In this document: one piece after another, positions 45,779-58,407 of the stretch
Layout: each line of letters begins with the position of its first letter
Position numbering within the stretch: position 1 is the stretch's first letter
Origin: Mariannaea sp. PMI_226
Taxonomy: Eukaryota; Ascomycota; Sordariomycetes; Hypocreales; Nectriaceae
Assembly: GCA_024336345.1 (NCBI GenBank)
Contig: JANFOG010000011.1
Span: 1,302,001-1,366,000, forward strand
DNA: 64,000 nucleotides
Reading direction: 5' to 3'
Program-made: the position numbers and the translations under genes
The notes under the pieces: model-generated
The model's database searches: none
Told to the model about the DNA's origin: nothing
Seen by the model: only the letters and a program-made list of their open reading frames with translations

Positions 45779-45809
<31 letters not shown>

Positions 45810-46849
45810 GAATTCTTTAAACGATGTATTAGTTAGGGGTTCTATCCAATTTTGGGCAGACTATTATCCTATCACACGCTTGTAAACACATCAAGATTGC
45901 CGAGTCTTCCTTCGTAATCTTTATTCTGCCTTGTATATATCTTACTTCCTTTCTTATGGTGGAGGAAAGGATTCTGGCAAAGAATCCTGGTTCAAAGGTC
46001 GTTCATCTTGAATAGCTTTTAATAGTTGGTCGAGGTCCATCAAAACTTTGTGTTGACCCTATTGCCAGTACTCTGCATCAGGGTCACCGGAGATGCTAGA
46101 ATCCCTGACCTTCAGTTCAGCATTAAGGACGAATTGCAGAATTTGAGCCATTAAACTCAATGACGAAACCAGTCGACTTGCGTGGAAAGCTGCATCACTT
46201 TAATGCTTGGGCAGAGGGGTATAAAGAAGGTAGCCGCATGAGTTACTACATTCATGTTCGCTTAGACTCAACGGATCCGAAGTCAGAGAACAGCCAAGAT
46301 TTGAGCTTTACAGTGGTGCTCTGAGTCGGCTGTCTGAAAGTAAGCTGATATCGCCAACAATAACCCCTGGCCTAGGATTTCACGGCCATAGCAAAACAAA
46401 TTTGTTTAGTTGTGTATAGTTTCCCATTTAGATGATGGTTTGTTGACTTACGACTTGCCTACGCACCTATTTCGCTGATTCTGGCCGCAGTCGTGCCATA
46501 CCTAGACCCTGCCACATAAACCCACAATGGTTGGGCCAGCCAAAGAAATGGTGAAGCCATCGCCAACCCATTGTTGAGAGAATTCCTTTTTTTTGAGACT
46601 GTCCTCATTCAGTTTCTCAAGTTCGAGCAGTTGAACTTGGTGTATCTTCAATACACGTTGAGGTCAACGAATAACCGGAAACCTGCTTTTATTAGCACAG
46701 CTTGTATTGGCCTTATGAAAGCAAGTTATCTGTCTGCCAGGAAAGAAGCTAACCCAGAGCTAACTCTCTGAAGTGTTTCTTTACATCATTTTGGCAATTC
46801 TCTAATCATGAGGTATACGTCTTCTATCTTCCCCCAACTACCACCCCGC
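45235..46849. other. intergenic region with a T18A12 tract
   Basis: No gene recognised. At 45779-45808 eighteen T are followed directly by twelve A, a self-complementary homopolymer pair. Otherwise AT-rich, with only short frames. Confidence 0.5.
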
Positions 46850-47674
46850 AGGCGCTACTTCTCTTCTACCGATATGAGTTGCGCTATTGCCAACGGCGTG
46901 AGCACAGGCATGAAGGTGGCCTTTCAACCATCCGTGCGGATCGCGGTTGGCCTGCGGCTCCGGACCGGGCATTTATCATGCTCAGCCTAACTAAGTTGGC
47001 CAAGCGCCATCAGGTACCCCTCGTCAAAGATGGCAGGTTGGACTTGTTATTGACGTGCTTCTTCGGTTCATTCATGGGCCTGTGCGACGCCAAGGACGGC
47101 AACTCAGCGAAGAAGAATCAGTCCTAGGGGCTAGGGCCATTCATATACTCGGTAGCTCTATTTTGGTCACGTCTGCGAGTTCTCGAAGGCCAGATGTTCT
47201 CCCCGTCCTCGCTACAAAGCGCGAACAATCTTCCGTCCGGATACTTTGGGTTCTGGCTTGGTATGCATCTCCTCGGTTCCCAAAAGTTGTCCTAGAAGTC
47301 CATCGGTGTCACTCGCACTTCATTTTGCAGTAATCAAGTTAGTAGGAATTTTTCCGGAAAGCACAGAGAGGAATCTGTTGAAGCTGGGACATGTAGGCTG
47401 CGCTCAGACGTAAGGTCTAAAGGCTATTTGCCAGCCATCAACTAGGTAATTATTGTCGCCGAGCACCTTGAGCAACGTCGCCACGCGCTCGTTGAGATAA
47501 TACCTACAAGCTCATCCTACATTTGGTCTGGCTCAGCGAAGTTGCCACGAGAACAGGTCTCTCACACCTTCCGCGCCCTCATTCCTGATCCGCGGACCGG
47601 TTCGCGGCTTGGAGTTGGGGAACTACTTTCCGCTCTCGGTTTGTCTTTGAACATAGTCAGCTGGTGCATATGAT
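46850..47674 (+). pseudogene. possible decayed coding remnant of unknown family
   Basis: Adjacent frames read like protein: one from about 46850 to 47127 ('LLLFYRYELRYCQRREHRHEGG', 'AFIMLSLTKLAKRHQVPLVKDG') and another ending at 47674 ('VIIVAEHLEQRRHALVEIIP', 'SSYIWSGSAKLPREQVSHTFRAL'). Stops and frame changes separate them, and no intron set that I tried connects them. The family is not recognised. It could equally be chance open frame in slightly GC-richer DNA. Confidence 0.2.
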
Positions 47675-49824
47675 AAATTCAATTGAAGTGCCGGCCTCCA
47701 AATACAATGATGAGTACCCGCCATCACTATGATCTTTATAGGTTCTCAGCGTCAGACGCTTACGAGAATATAGCGGCGGGGCAAACGTCCTTGAAACATG
47801 CATCAGCCTCATCTGAAAAGTCAACGTTAGGTAACTTGATCTCACTAACAAAGCATCAGACATCAGGGAAGGCCATATCAACTAGCGCAATGGTCAGTGA
47901 GATAGGTCTCTTCCCGTCCTAGCAATCTTTTTGTTGTCTTCATAGTGTCCTCAAGAGAAAAGGAGCCATTGCGCAAGTAATGGACTTGAAAACATCATGT
48001 TGAGGGTCAGGATATTACAGGGCAATGAGATGGAGACGGCAGCTATGCCACCACCAAAGTCCAATCCAATTCGACAAAACAGAAAACCAAACTAGATCCC
48101 CTGCCCCAATACCATCTCGCTCACTATACACTGCCATGGTTCCCCTCATGAGTCAGCTAACTATTCGTAACAGGAGCGCGTTGGCCCCGAAAACTGATGT
48201 GGAAATGCTGGGTCACGTCTTCCGGCCCATGCCATCACTGCCTGTACAGTGTTCTATCTGGCTACAAAAAAACTCATTTTTCCGTTGTACAGGATACTTC
48301 AGCTTTGAAGGTGATTCGGCAATATGGCCACGCACGGCAGTAGGCGCTATCTACAACCTAAGTGTATGCACCTCGCCTTCTGCCTTCAAAGGCAAGCTGA
48401 TACTTGGATCAACGGCAGCAAAGACGGAACCACAAGAGAGGTCAAAATTTTCGTACCCATTTCCTGTGTTAAACTAATTTGGTAGAACTTCATGACCAAA
48501 GATTACCAGCTAGGCTATCACTATGCTACCCCGGATGGGGTGATTTCCCCGGGCCTTCTGCAACTGGCCAAACTAGCATGGCTCGCAAAGCTTCCAGACA
48601 AGTCATAGTGGTGAGTTCCATCCGGATTTCCCACTTCATTAGTCAAATCCTAACCGCCGGAGCTCGCCGTGCTTATACGCTGTTCTCCAAGAAAAAGGGG
48701 TGGCCTGACCACACAGCACATAAAGCTGACTGTCCCCCCCACTGGTGGCTGACGACCCCAGCTACTCCCCTGCTGGCTCATCAAGGTCGCAAGGGAAATG
48801 TCAGAATGGAAACGATCCATGTATATATCTGGCAGTAAGCACAATCTCCGGCATACCCGCCCGCGTGGTCATGTCTCCCTCCAATCCAATTGCCGCGGAC
48901 GGATGAGTCTTGTGATGTCTCGATGCAACATTGTACCTACCCTAGATACGACAAACAATGCTACGCGCGTGAGGACTTTTTCAAAATATGTATGCTAGAG
49001 CTCGAAGTCCATCCTTCTTCATACTTAGATATCTGAATGCGATCGTTTGAAGTGGGCTGCTAGTTCATCTCAGGGCTTGCGCCGAACTCGAGCAAGTTAT
49101 CATGTATGTGTCAGAGATAATGAAAAGTACCTGAGTATTTCGTCTCATCAACCAATTGCGTATATCATTACAAAGCTTGGCACTCCGGTTCAACGTTGCT
49201 CAGTTCAATTTGTAGTAACAATTTCTTCCAAGTCACATCAACCCTAAAGTCATAATTGACAATAAACGCACCTGTTAACAAACACAATAGAACCTAATAA
49301 TTCCACTATATGGTACCCGGCTAAGGTTGGCTAACTCCGTACGATACTCCGCACCAATTGAGACACTCGGGGGAGTAGTGACCAAAACGATGGGAATTCT
49401 GCTGCATTGTGACATCGAGGTTGGCTCTCGGATACTTTTGTCGAGCATCTATCAGCCCTCAAACCTAGGCGACGACCAGCAATGACAATCTGGTCAGATT
49501 ATTAGAGCCCGCTAGACAGTATCTAAGAGACGGATACATTCTTTGCACCCTACAGATGGATGCAATCACAGGCAACATAGTACACGATTAGGAACCGTAG
49601 GAAACTCGCCATCTTTGAGATATAAGAGATGGGGACTCCGACTTGCCACCTCCATCCTCGAGATTGTCAACCCGAATACCGTGATGCCTTGTCTCATCAG
49701 ACTGAACAATATTATCATTTATAGCTTCTTGAGACACAACAGGTAGTACTTCAAGTCCCAATTGAAAATAAAAATTGTATTGATTAAAACGATATCTAAT
49801 AAACTTTTTTTTTATAACTTAATT
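47675..49824. other. 2.1 kb intergenic region, no gene recognised
   Basis: The longest frame is about 150 codons (48025-48477, +), with no domain or intron pattern to support it. It ends at the stop of the FAD-linked oxidase gene on the minus strand. Confidence 0.5.
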
Positions 49825-51729
49825 TCAAGCCTTGCACAAGGGCCCATCAGGTCGCTCGATGAAAGCCTCGGAACCAACACAGGTAGGGCAGTAGAAGGCG
49901 TTGTTGGGATCATACTTCTGCTTCGTCTTGAGATGAGCAGCATAGTTATCGCCATAGAAGTTCTTCTTGTAGTCGGGATCGTTGCGATCACCCTCATTCA
50001 TGTAGCCACCAGTGGTTGGCGCCAGCTGCTTGACTGCAGCACCCTTGACAAAGGTGACATAGTCGTTAGCTGCCTTGCGCTCAGCGTTAGTGGCCGTCTT
50101 GGTGATGCTAGATCCTGTCACGATGACGTAGTGTGACTTGCGCCATGCCGGGTTCAGACCTGAGGTCTTATCGCTGGCATCCTTGAAGACCTGACCGCCG
50201 GAGACAAGAAGGATCACATTAGATCCAAACTCATCGGGCTTGCCGCTCATCACCTCGACAGCATTTCGGACAGTTTTAGTGTCCTTAACCGCACCAGGGT
50301 CAATCAATCGGGAGGAAAGGATTGATGTGTCGCCAGTAGGGTCATAGAGACCAGACTCAGTCTCATAGAAGGACCAGTAGTCAGAGTACGTAGCCCAGCT
50401 CTCACCGATGAAGAGCTTATCCTCAAACTTGGAGAGCATCTTGCGAACGGGAGCCCAGGCGGCTTGAGCCTCAGCCTGAGTCTTACCAATAGTCCAGAAG
50501 CCGTGAGAGTAACCAGACGTGGCATTGTTGACGAACACAGTAGGGAGGTTACGGAACCAGTATCCGTATCCCGCGAATCCAGCGTCGTTAAGACCGGGGA
50601 GCTGTTGCAGCATCACGGTGACGGCATCGAGAAGATCAGCATTGAGCGGTGTCTTCTCAAGGGGCGCAATGGCGAGATGGTGAGCCGTGACAACATTAAC
50701 ATTAGGGTACGTCTTAAGGGTGCTGCTCAGAGTGATACCGTAGCCTGGTCCACCGCCACGCATGGCTCGGAAGAGGTCAGTATTCTCGCAGTGGTTGGCG
50801 ATGACGACGGTTCCATCAGCGAGCATGACCTCAGCCTCGAGAAGCTGATCAGCACCGAGACCGTAGTTCCTGGTGGCTGGACCGTGACCGCCTCCGGAGG
50901 TCCAACCGCCGATGGCACCAGGCGAGAGAGCACCGCCACCCACGGCAATGACATTGTTAGCTTTGGCAACCTTGTACACATCACGCCACTGGTAGGCACC
51001 GTTGACCTTGACAGCACTTCCCGTGAAGCCAGACTTGGTACACTTGTTCTGCGAGGTGTACTTCTTCTGGAAGGTGATGCCGTTCTTGAAGCTGTGCAGC
51101 CAAAGCTCCAAGCCGCCGAAGCCATCAGAACGACCGAGCAAGTCGTGTCCAGTGCCAGAGACAACGAGACGGATGTTCTGCTGACGAGCAAAGGCGAGAG
51201 TTGCCAAAATATCGTTGCGAGAGGTGGCGTTGACGGCATAAGTGGGGAGGGAACCCAAAATGCAAGTGCCGGGCTGCTGGCCAGCGGCGTAGTCAACCGG
51301 CGCGCAGGTGATGTTGTAGGGGTAAGGTCTTCCAATGGGATTGGATGTCTGGAAGTCCTGGTCCGACCACATCTTGTTCACATACGCACATTGCTGCAGG
51401 TCCTGGGCCGGACCGGGGTAGCAAGATTGTGCAACAGGCTCAGTCTTGATAAGACGGCCACCAACCAGGGAGCTAAAGCTCTTCCATTCGGAGGCGGAAG
51501 GCCAGCAGCTTTGACCGGGAACCTATGATTGCTGGCTTAGCTGGGAATCCTTTCTTTCTTTCTTTCTTACTTTCTTCATTTGAGGGAGGGCAGGTAGATG
51601 TGTGTTCTTTTTTGTTTTTGGTTGACTTACGCATTTGCACTTGGCACTGGATGTGGTGCTGTCGGGTTGCTGGCCCAAAGTTCCCGCCGGGACGATGGTG
51701 AGCAGCAAAAGGATGGCCTTGGGAAGCAT
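49825..51729 (-). CDS. secreted FAD-linked oxidoreductase, berberine-bridge-enzyme (BBE) / VAO family
   Basis: Two predicted exons (51729-51631, 51522-49825) encode 598 aa. An N-terminal signal peptide (MLPKAILLLLTIVPAGTLG) is followed by a Cys-containing segment. The FAD-binding domain has 'RLVVSGTGHDLLGRS', where the His is the expected 8-alpha covalent FAD ligand, and 'GGWTSGGGHGPATRNYGLGADQ'. The second covalent Cys found before that motif in bicovalent members is replaced (GGGALSPGA), so FAD is probably singly linked. The C-terminal BBE domain is intact ('GYMNEGDRNDPDYKKNFYG', 'KYDPNNAFYCP'). Such enzymes oxidise sugars, alcohols or alkaloid-like compounds with O2; the substrate is unknown. 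Start 51729 gives a clean signal peptide. The intron has GTAAGT and holds a (TTTC)4 microsatellite. Confidence 0.9.
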
Positions 51730-54081
51730 GTTTGGCCCAAATGTTCTGATTCTTCTCACTCGTGCCTATTCAGTAACTATGGCAGAGCAGTTGCCGAGAA
51801 GATGACCATTCCAAAGCCAGAAGGATTCGGGAATGGGCCATTTAAAGGTGCGCGCATGCGACCTTTTGCTGTACAGATTAACCCATTGATGATTACACCG
51901 GATACAGGGCACAGGGCTGCGGACTTTGGCTGGCGAATTACTCCGTGTAAAGAACGGCGCCGAAAAGACCAGACGATTATTACTCGACTGAAATATTGGC
52001 CACTAGCCGCGCGCGGATGGATTCCGACTTGTGGGATAACGCTCTCCCCAGGGCGCTGCTTTTGCAAAAGAGGCAGCCGCTAAACAGTTGACAGTTGGAA
52101 AAGCGTCACGCGTTTGAAGCGGTCAATGGAAGACTCTTGGGGTCCCAGGGGTCCCCTGACGCTTGATCCGTATATCTTGTCTTAGTGCGGAGCCGGCGCA
52201 CGCCCTGGCTCTGCCGAGAGCTTCATCTTGGCCGCGTCATCACGATGCGGTTAGAATGGCGCACTTCGCGTAACGGCACGCATGGGCCCCCGGCCTTGTA
52301 ACCATGCTCTAAAACGTTAGTGGATTGTCGTCCGCATGAATCCCGGAGGCCCTCGCGTCGGTAACGAGGGAAATGGGAGTTAATTACCCCGTAGCCCTCC
52401 CACAAAACCGCACAATCCGCAACCAGGGCGACTGAGATGTCTGCCAGCCCCGCCGCTACCTTGTATACCCTTGACACCAATTGCTTACGGAACAAGGTTA
52501 TAAGTACAGTTAAAAGTGGTGGCGTGACTGGTTCGCTTTAAAAACTACCGCACACAAACGGAGCACACACAGTAATTAGTTTCGTTGACTGCCTTCTGTC
52601 TGGTCAAGTATATGCGCATTATTGCCGGGGCACTCTAAACTTGAACTAAACTAGACGGTCGCCATTAGCCGGAGCTGCTACGCTTTGTGTTCGAAGTCTT
52701 CAGTAGCCTGGTTTCTCTGCATTATACGATGGGATTTTTGTTACACCCAGGCGGATTAGCCGGCCTTGGCGGCGGACTCTTAAGCAAGGGCTTGCTTGGA
52801 TGGTTTGGATGTGCTGCATAGTCGCATCTTGAAGATCCTTGTCATGTTCGCTTACAGGAGAAATTGTGCATGCAAAGGTCGTACTTTGCTGGAACAAGGC
52901 GCGCAGTAAGTTAATTAATTACGGAGTCGATTGAAAGAATACCACAATAGCCACGAGGTAACCGTTGATCCCTTCCTGATAGAGATGAACCTCTCCCTCC
53001 CTTCCCCCCCCTTTCATTGATGCATGTTGCATCTGGGCAGCCGTGTCGGCCGCTGGATCAAACCAGTTCAAGTCTGGAAGCAGAAAAGGGGGTCGACCTC
53101 CTTCGATTGGGAAATCTTCCCTTTGCTTGATCTGAACGTTCTTATGCAAAACCAAATTGCCAAGTCGCTGCTAAATATCAACCAGTGTCAAATTTCTCCT
53201 TAATTTAAAGCCACACGATGCCCTTTGTCATGAAATCTGTTTTACCTACCGATCCGGCCGGTTGGGATGAGCTCGTTTTGCCATTCTTCGGGTTAGTTGT
53301 TTGAGCCAAGAACAGCAGTTGTTTTAGTTCCATCCGAACGCTTTCCTTTAGATTCGGATCAGGGTTTGCTGAGGACTAGAAAAGGTGAGATTTTCAAAAG
53401 TGCATCCCTTCTCGTCATGGTAGGCCGCAGGGTTGTGTGTTGTTGCCCCGGCGGGATGACCGCACCAGGATGACAGAGTAATTACCACTGTTCTCTCTCT
53501 CCTCCATGATTATCTGTATGTGTTTAGAAGGTTCCACGTCCGCCTTAATGCGAGGCGTTAGGCCATTCATCTCCGAGAATTAGTAGGGGCTGGATTCTTC
53601 ATAAGAAAGATTTTTATGAATGAATGTAGGGTCTTCCTGTTTGCCTCCGTCCACTCTTGAAGATTCTTGGGTAACAACGCGTGCCCAGCCTCTGACCCAT
53701 ATTGAGAGACACCCTACTAACAAAACTAACATATCGGAGCATCATGCATAATGTGAGCTTTTATTTAACATCGTGTTTCTGCGTAAACTAGCCAGGTCCT
53801 AAGTCGCATCTTGAGAATAGACTTATCCTAAGGCGCCTTTGGTGTGTTTGATGCCGTTGCCACACTTAAATCACCCCCTGCATCTGTATCATATCCAGCG
53901 GAATTATCCGCCTCTTTCTGCACGTTGCAGGAAAGTTCCAGTGCCATAAATAAGTGTGTCACTGCCTCTCTCGCTTTGCTATTTCGATTCGAGTTTTGTC
54001 TGTTCGCACGTTCTTTTGTATGATTAAAGTAGCATTGTTTCGGGGCCGGTAATACCAGCTCCCACATCAAACTGGCCCCTA
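51730..54081. other. 2.35 kb divergent intergenic region
   Basis: Separates the BBE-type oxidase (-) from the Pth11-like receptor (+), so both promoters lie here. No gene recognised; frames are short. A near-palindromic GGGTCCCAGGGGTCCCC element is at about 52140-52156. Confidence 0.5.
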
Positions 54082-55361
54082 ATGTCGACGACACCTCCGC
54101 CCCCAGATCCTAACGCGCCATTATTCGGAGCCTCCCGCACGATAGATCGCCATGGCCTTCTCGCAGTTATTTGGATTTGCTTTTCGGTAGCCAGTCTGTT
54201 CGTGGCAGTTCGACTAACGGTTCGCTGGCGCCAGAACCAAAAATTCCTATCCGACGATTACTGGGTTATTTGGGCATGGATGTGTTCACTCACGATGGGC
54301 ATTCTGCAAACGCAGCAGATGGATTCTCTTTGGTACATCACCTACCTCGTTGCTGGTCGTGTTGCCTTCGACCCTCAAGAGTACGCATTCCAGCATTATC
54401 AATTAACACGCTGGCAATTCCCGATCATCAAGATGTTCTGGATCACCCTCTGGTCTGTCAAAGCAAGTTTTATGGCAGCCATCTATCGACTTGTTCAGCC
54501 CTTCCCGGTTCTTCGCCGATTATGGTACGCTGTCGCCGTCTTCGCAGCTCTCGCACTGGTTGCCTGCATCCTGACAAGCGCCTTGACCTGCAAAAAACCC
54601 TCCGATTATTTCTATGGTGAGTTTCTTTTGCCAAACGTATCTGAAATCGGCTGTGCATATATGCATCCAATGTGTATCCTTTACTCAATTTTGTTTTTTT
54701 ATTGCGTCCTACTACAAACATTGTGTTCTGACCGAATGCCATCTCAGGTGCTTGCGACACCCCTCATGAAGTGCTCATGCAGCGTGTCTGTGTTATCTAT
54801 TCAACATCCGTCGACATCGCCAGTGATATCATGATCATGGCCCTACCTATTTCAGTTTTACCATCACTGCAACTCGACAAGAAGAAGAAGATTGGACTTG
54901 GAATTGCGTTTTGCCTCGGAGTCATTATCATCTGCGTCGCCAGCGTACGCATGTCGCAGGTCATCGTTAACCAGACCGTCGACCTTGTCGGCCTTGCCAT
55001 CTGGGGCGCTGTAGAAACTGCAACTGCTCTCATTGTCGGTTCACTTCCGCCTCTCAAGAGTTTGATATCACGCGGGGTAAAAAAGTACCAGACATCTAGA
55101 AAAGCAACAGAGTATGGAGGGTCCAGCAGCGCCACATCTCGACAGAAGTATGGCCCTGGAACGGCCACACGAACTATCATGGTGGCTGAGTCGATTCCGT
55201 TGGACGACATGCACCGAAGCGGTCAGATGGACGGACGTATCTACGTGCACAAAACTTTCGACACACAGGTCGAGAGAGATGATTCTTCTTCGAGGGATGA
55301 CGATGATGAAGCGGCAATTGTCAAGGACAGGAGATATATGCCGGGCGATCACAAGGTTTAG
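54082..55361 (+). CDS. Pth11/SAT4-type rhodopsin-like membrane protein (fungal GPCR-like)
   Basis: Two predicted exons (54082-54616, 54748-55361) encode 382 aa. Seven hydrophobic segments run from about residue 25 to 290. The 'RLTVRWRQNQKFLSDDYWVIWAW' segment after helix 1 carries the DD-x-W signature of the SAT4/Pth11-like rhodopsin domain. The 'CDTPHEVLMQRVCVIYSTSVDIASDIMIMALPI' region and the 'GLGIAFCLGVIIICVASVRM' helix also match the family. The C-terminal ~95 residues are a hydrophilic tail with a Ser/Asp-rich stretch. There is no CFEM domain. Some relatives sense host or nutrient cues; the function of this one is not known. The intron joins codon GGT exactly (donor GTGAGT, acceptor CAG). 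Confidence 0.88.
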
Positions 55362-57124
55362 TCAGGGGTAGAAAAAGAGGTTGCTTGATTTATTCAAATT
55401 ACATTCATTAGCCAAAGGGTCAAACGATTTTTTTTCTCTCAAATTCAAAGGAAAGCCGAATTCTATAGCTGTTATCACGATTGTCTAGATTTGCGGTCCA
55501 GAAAGATTGAATGCCCTAACGTTGTGTTGTTCAGCAGCCAGTGTGAACCCCTTTTTCTATTAGTAAATAGTTAATAATCGGACGGAAAGCAACCCGCGTT
55601 CCGTTCCGAGCGAGAAATAAAGCGTCGGATAATTGCCCACTAGGGGAAAACTTTTCAAAGCAGTTTTTGTTTTCGGTAAAGACAACCAAGCCAGCTCCAC
55701 AACCAGGCTCACAGATGCAAAGAAGTGAGTGGGGGGCCCACACAATGCAATTCTTCACCGTTTGTGAGCTTGCAACAGAGAGAAACCTTTTAATTAGTAC
55801 AAACAACCGGCCTTACCATCTAGAGGAGCCTGCGCTCAGTTTGGCAATTTGGTGGGCTTTACAGTCAACAGGTCGGATACTGGGGATGTCAGAGGGATCG
55901 TCGCTGTACTGCTGGTCGTTACTTACCAGGGCTATGTGTCCTCTGTAGGTTAGTAGTCTGCTGATTTCGAATGATAATTCCTTCTCCTGTTGGCCTCAGT
56001 TCCTCTATTAGACTATTCTGCCTCCGCGCATGTATGCAACCCCATAGGTAAAGTGAGCTGCCTATCAGTCGCGCACGTTGCAATTTTGGCCGAGGCGGAT
56101 TACTTTCATAGCACGCCTGACGAAGCTACACTGGCTAAAATGGCCTGTGTCGTTTGCATGATACCACGTTAATTAGGTAGGTAGTTTGATTACTTCCCAA
56201 ATGGAGACTTCGTATGCAATGTGTCAGACTCTGGTGATGCTGCGAGCATTGCGAGACCATGCCATAAGCTTCGAGCAAGCTAGAAAGCAGACGCTCAAAG
56301 GGGGTTGGTTGACTGGAGGATTTCAAGGGAAATAATATGCAGTGTCTAAGACTGTACAAGTTTTCATTGATATGCACATACGCTCACTGGCTTCTTTTTG
56401 TCGGCTTTCTGCTTTTTGTATGTGAGGGGTAAATGAATACGAACAGGTCAAGCAAATATTGGACTCACTTGCCTCATGAGGTCATGTATCATCAGAATAC
56501 CGTTGGCTTTGCCTATATCGGCAGAATTTGTGCAGGTTATCTGAGACAACTGAAATGTTACTAGCCACGAGAGTATGGCGGTGGGCAATCGTTGGTGCGA
56601 AGGAGATTTCAATATTATTAATCGAATCATGACAGTCTGAGGTATTGGACCTAGTTGATGACACACAACATGAAGACAGAAAGCTCAGTAAATCAACCTA
56701 AGTGGAATCATCCATTTCCCAACCTAATTCCAGCCTTGAATAACTTATTTTACACTGAAATCTACCTTGGCTCTTGATACTCAGTCACGATCAGCATATG
56801 GCTGAAGTCATTCCAGGGATGACTCAGACATGGCTTCCGCATTAAGTTGTTGAATCATTCTGCGTCATCTTGGGCAATTCCCTACCTGGGAAGAACCCCG
56901 CTCTTCACTAACCCAAACAGTACTAGATCAATGATCATTCCCTTCATAAATCTCAATCTCAATCTCATGATGCATCATAAAGTCTTTCCAAAGAACGATA
57001 TTAATTATCGTATACCTTGCTTCCTGAGATATATTTAAAATAAAAGACCAAGCTCAGCAATCGTCTACTCCTTGAGTTTATTGAAAAAAAAAAAAAACCC
57101 CTGCCAAGTTCCATCCCACCAATC
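55362..57124. other. 1.8 kb intergenic region, no gene recognised
   Basis: Lies between the receptor stop and the REI1-like start, both on the plus strand. Only short frames. An A13 run is at about 57085, near the REI1-like start. No repeat or RNA gene was seen. Confidence 0.5.
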
Positions 57125-58306
57125 ATGACGCGCCAGGGATTGAAGTGTTCGCTTTGCGACGTCACCTTTGACACTACTGAGCAACAGCGACAACATGCGA
57201 AAAGCAAATCTCAGTAGGTAGTGATCTGATTGAGATCAAAGCATTGGTCTAATTACATGATTAGTGTGGAAAATCTCAGGAATCGAGTGGTTGCCTCTGG
57301 AATGAGCTCCCTTCCTACCCCCGACAACTACCGAGACTCAATTCGGACTGAGGACCAGTCCTCACAAAGTGACACCGATGCTGAAGATGAAGCAAAAGAA
57401 GATCAAATATTGGAATTCCAACCACAGAATTGCATCTTTTGCCCAAAACGATGTACGAGCTTTGACGACAGTTTGGATCACATGAGAGCTACCCATGGCT
57501 TCACTATCCCCTACCAAGCCAATCTTGCCGTGGAATCAGTGACCCTAATATGGTACCTCTACTTTGTCATATCCTCCTATCATGAATGCATCTCCTGCAG
57601 GACAAGGCGACGAACCATCGAGGGTGTGCAGCAACATATGTTAGACAAGGGTCATTGCCGGTTTGAGATGTCAGACGAGATGATGGAGTTTTATGATCTC
57701 GAGGGGGTTCGAGGTCCTAACGCCGAATCCCTTGTCCGACCAGATGAAGAGAGCCTTCGACTGCCATCTGGTAGCATCATCTCTCATCGACATCAAACTC
57801 CCTCCTCGACCAAGCAACGCTCCCCTAATCGCCAAACAACATCCTCTGAAGCAGGCCAAGAAGCTCTTCCTGGTCATGCTCCTTCTGACGTGCTCACGAC
57901 AAGGGACAGTAAGGCTGTGGCTCTAGCAGCTCAGCTTTCGCGACTTAGCGCCAAAGACCAGCAGAGCTTGATACATCTTCCAGAGTCCGCGCAGCGCAGT
58001 TTGCTGGTGCAGAGGAAGAAGGAGTTTGATACTGCGCGACGGGCGGAGCGAAGAATGCTAGGGAAAACCGAGAGGCTGAGCATGGGACAAGTACCCCCAG
58101 CTACTCACGCGGCCGGTACTCATGGAGGCCCATTAGGTCCTAATCTTGGAAGGTGAGCCTAAATGCATATGGGGGTTGGGCTACGGGTATCTCGGGAACT
58201 TTGGATAGGATTTGGTTTTACTCTGTCCTTGTTGTTTTTGTACAGCCAGGTTATGAGCATGTCAATGAAGAAGAAAACTGGGGCGTTTGAGGTATGGTTT
58301 GTCTAG
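57125..58306 (+). CDS. REI1/REH1-like C2H2 zinc-finger protein (pre-60S ribosome maturation)
   Basis: Three predicted exons (57125-57213, 57265-58152, 58246-58306) encode 345 aa. Finger 1 is 'CSLCDVTFDTTEQQRQHAKSKSH', spliced within the final His codon, followed by 'VENLRNRVVASGMSSLP' as in the family. Finger 2 is 'CIFCPKRCTSFDDSLDHMRATH' and finger 3 'CISCRTRRRTIEGVQQHMLDKGH', with the 'HCRFEM' extension typical of REI1. REI1 acts in the cytoplasm to release Arx1/Alb1 and test the exit tunnel of pre-60S particles. This product is shorter than the fungal REI1 proteins I know (about 400-550 aa) and has a reduced acidic region, so it may be the REH1-like paralogue or a divergent copy. The third exon is predicted from a GTGAGC donor and TACAG acceptor; without it the frame stops at 58156. 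Confidence 0.85.
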
Positions 58307-58407
58307 GAAGATGAAAAGTGTTAGAAAAATGTCAAAAATTAAAGCCTTTGACCCGTTTTAGTCAATACAATGCGCTTCATGTAAGCTAGTATAACCATAC
58401 AATCATG

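Noticed and set aside
50464..51528. 354-codon open frame on the plus strand opposite the BBE-type oxidase
   Set aside because: It is antisense to clear FAD and BBE domains, and its sequence is low complexity without motifs. Codon bias of the real gene explains it.
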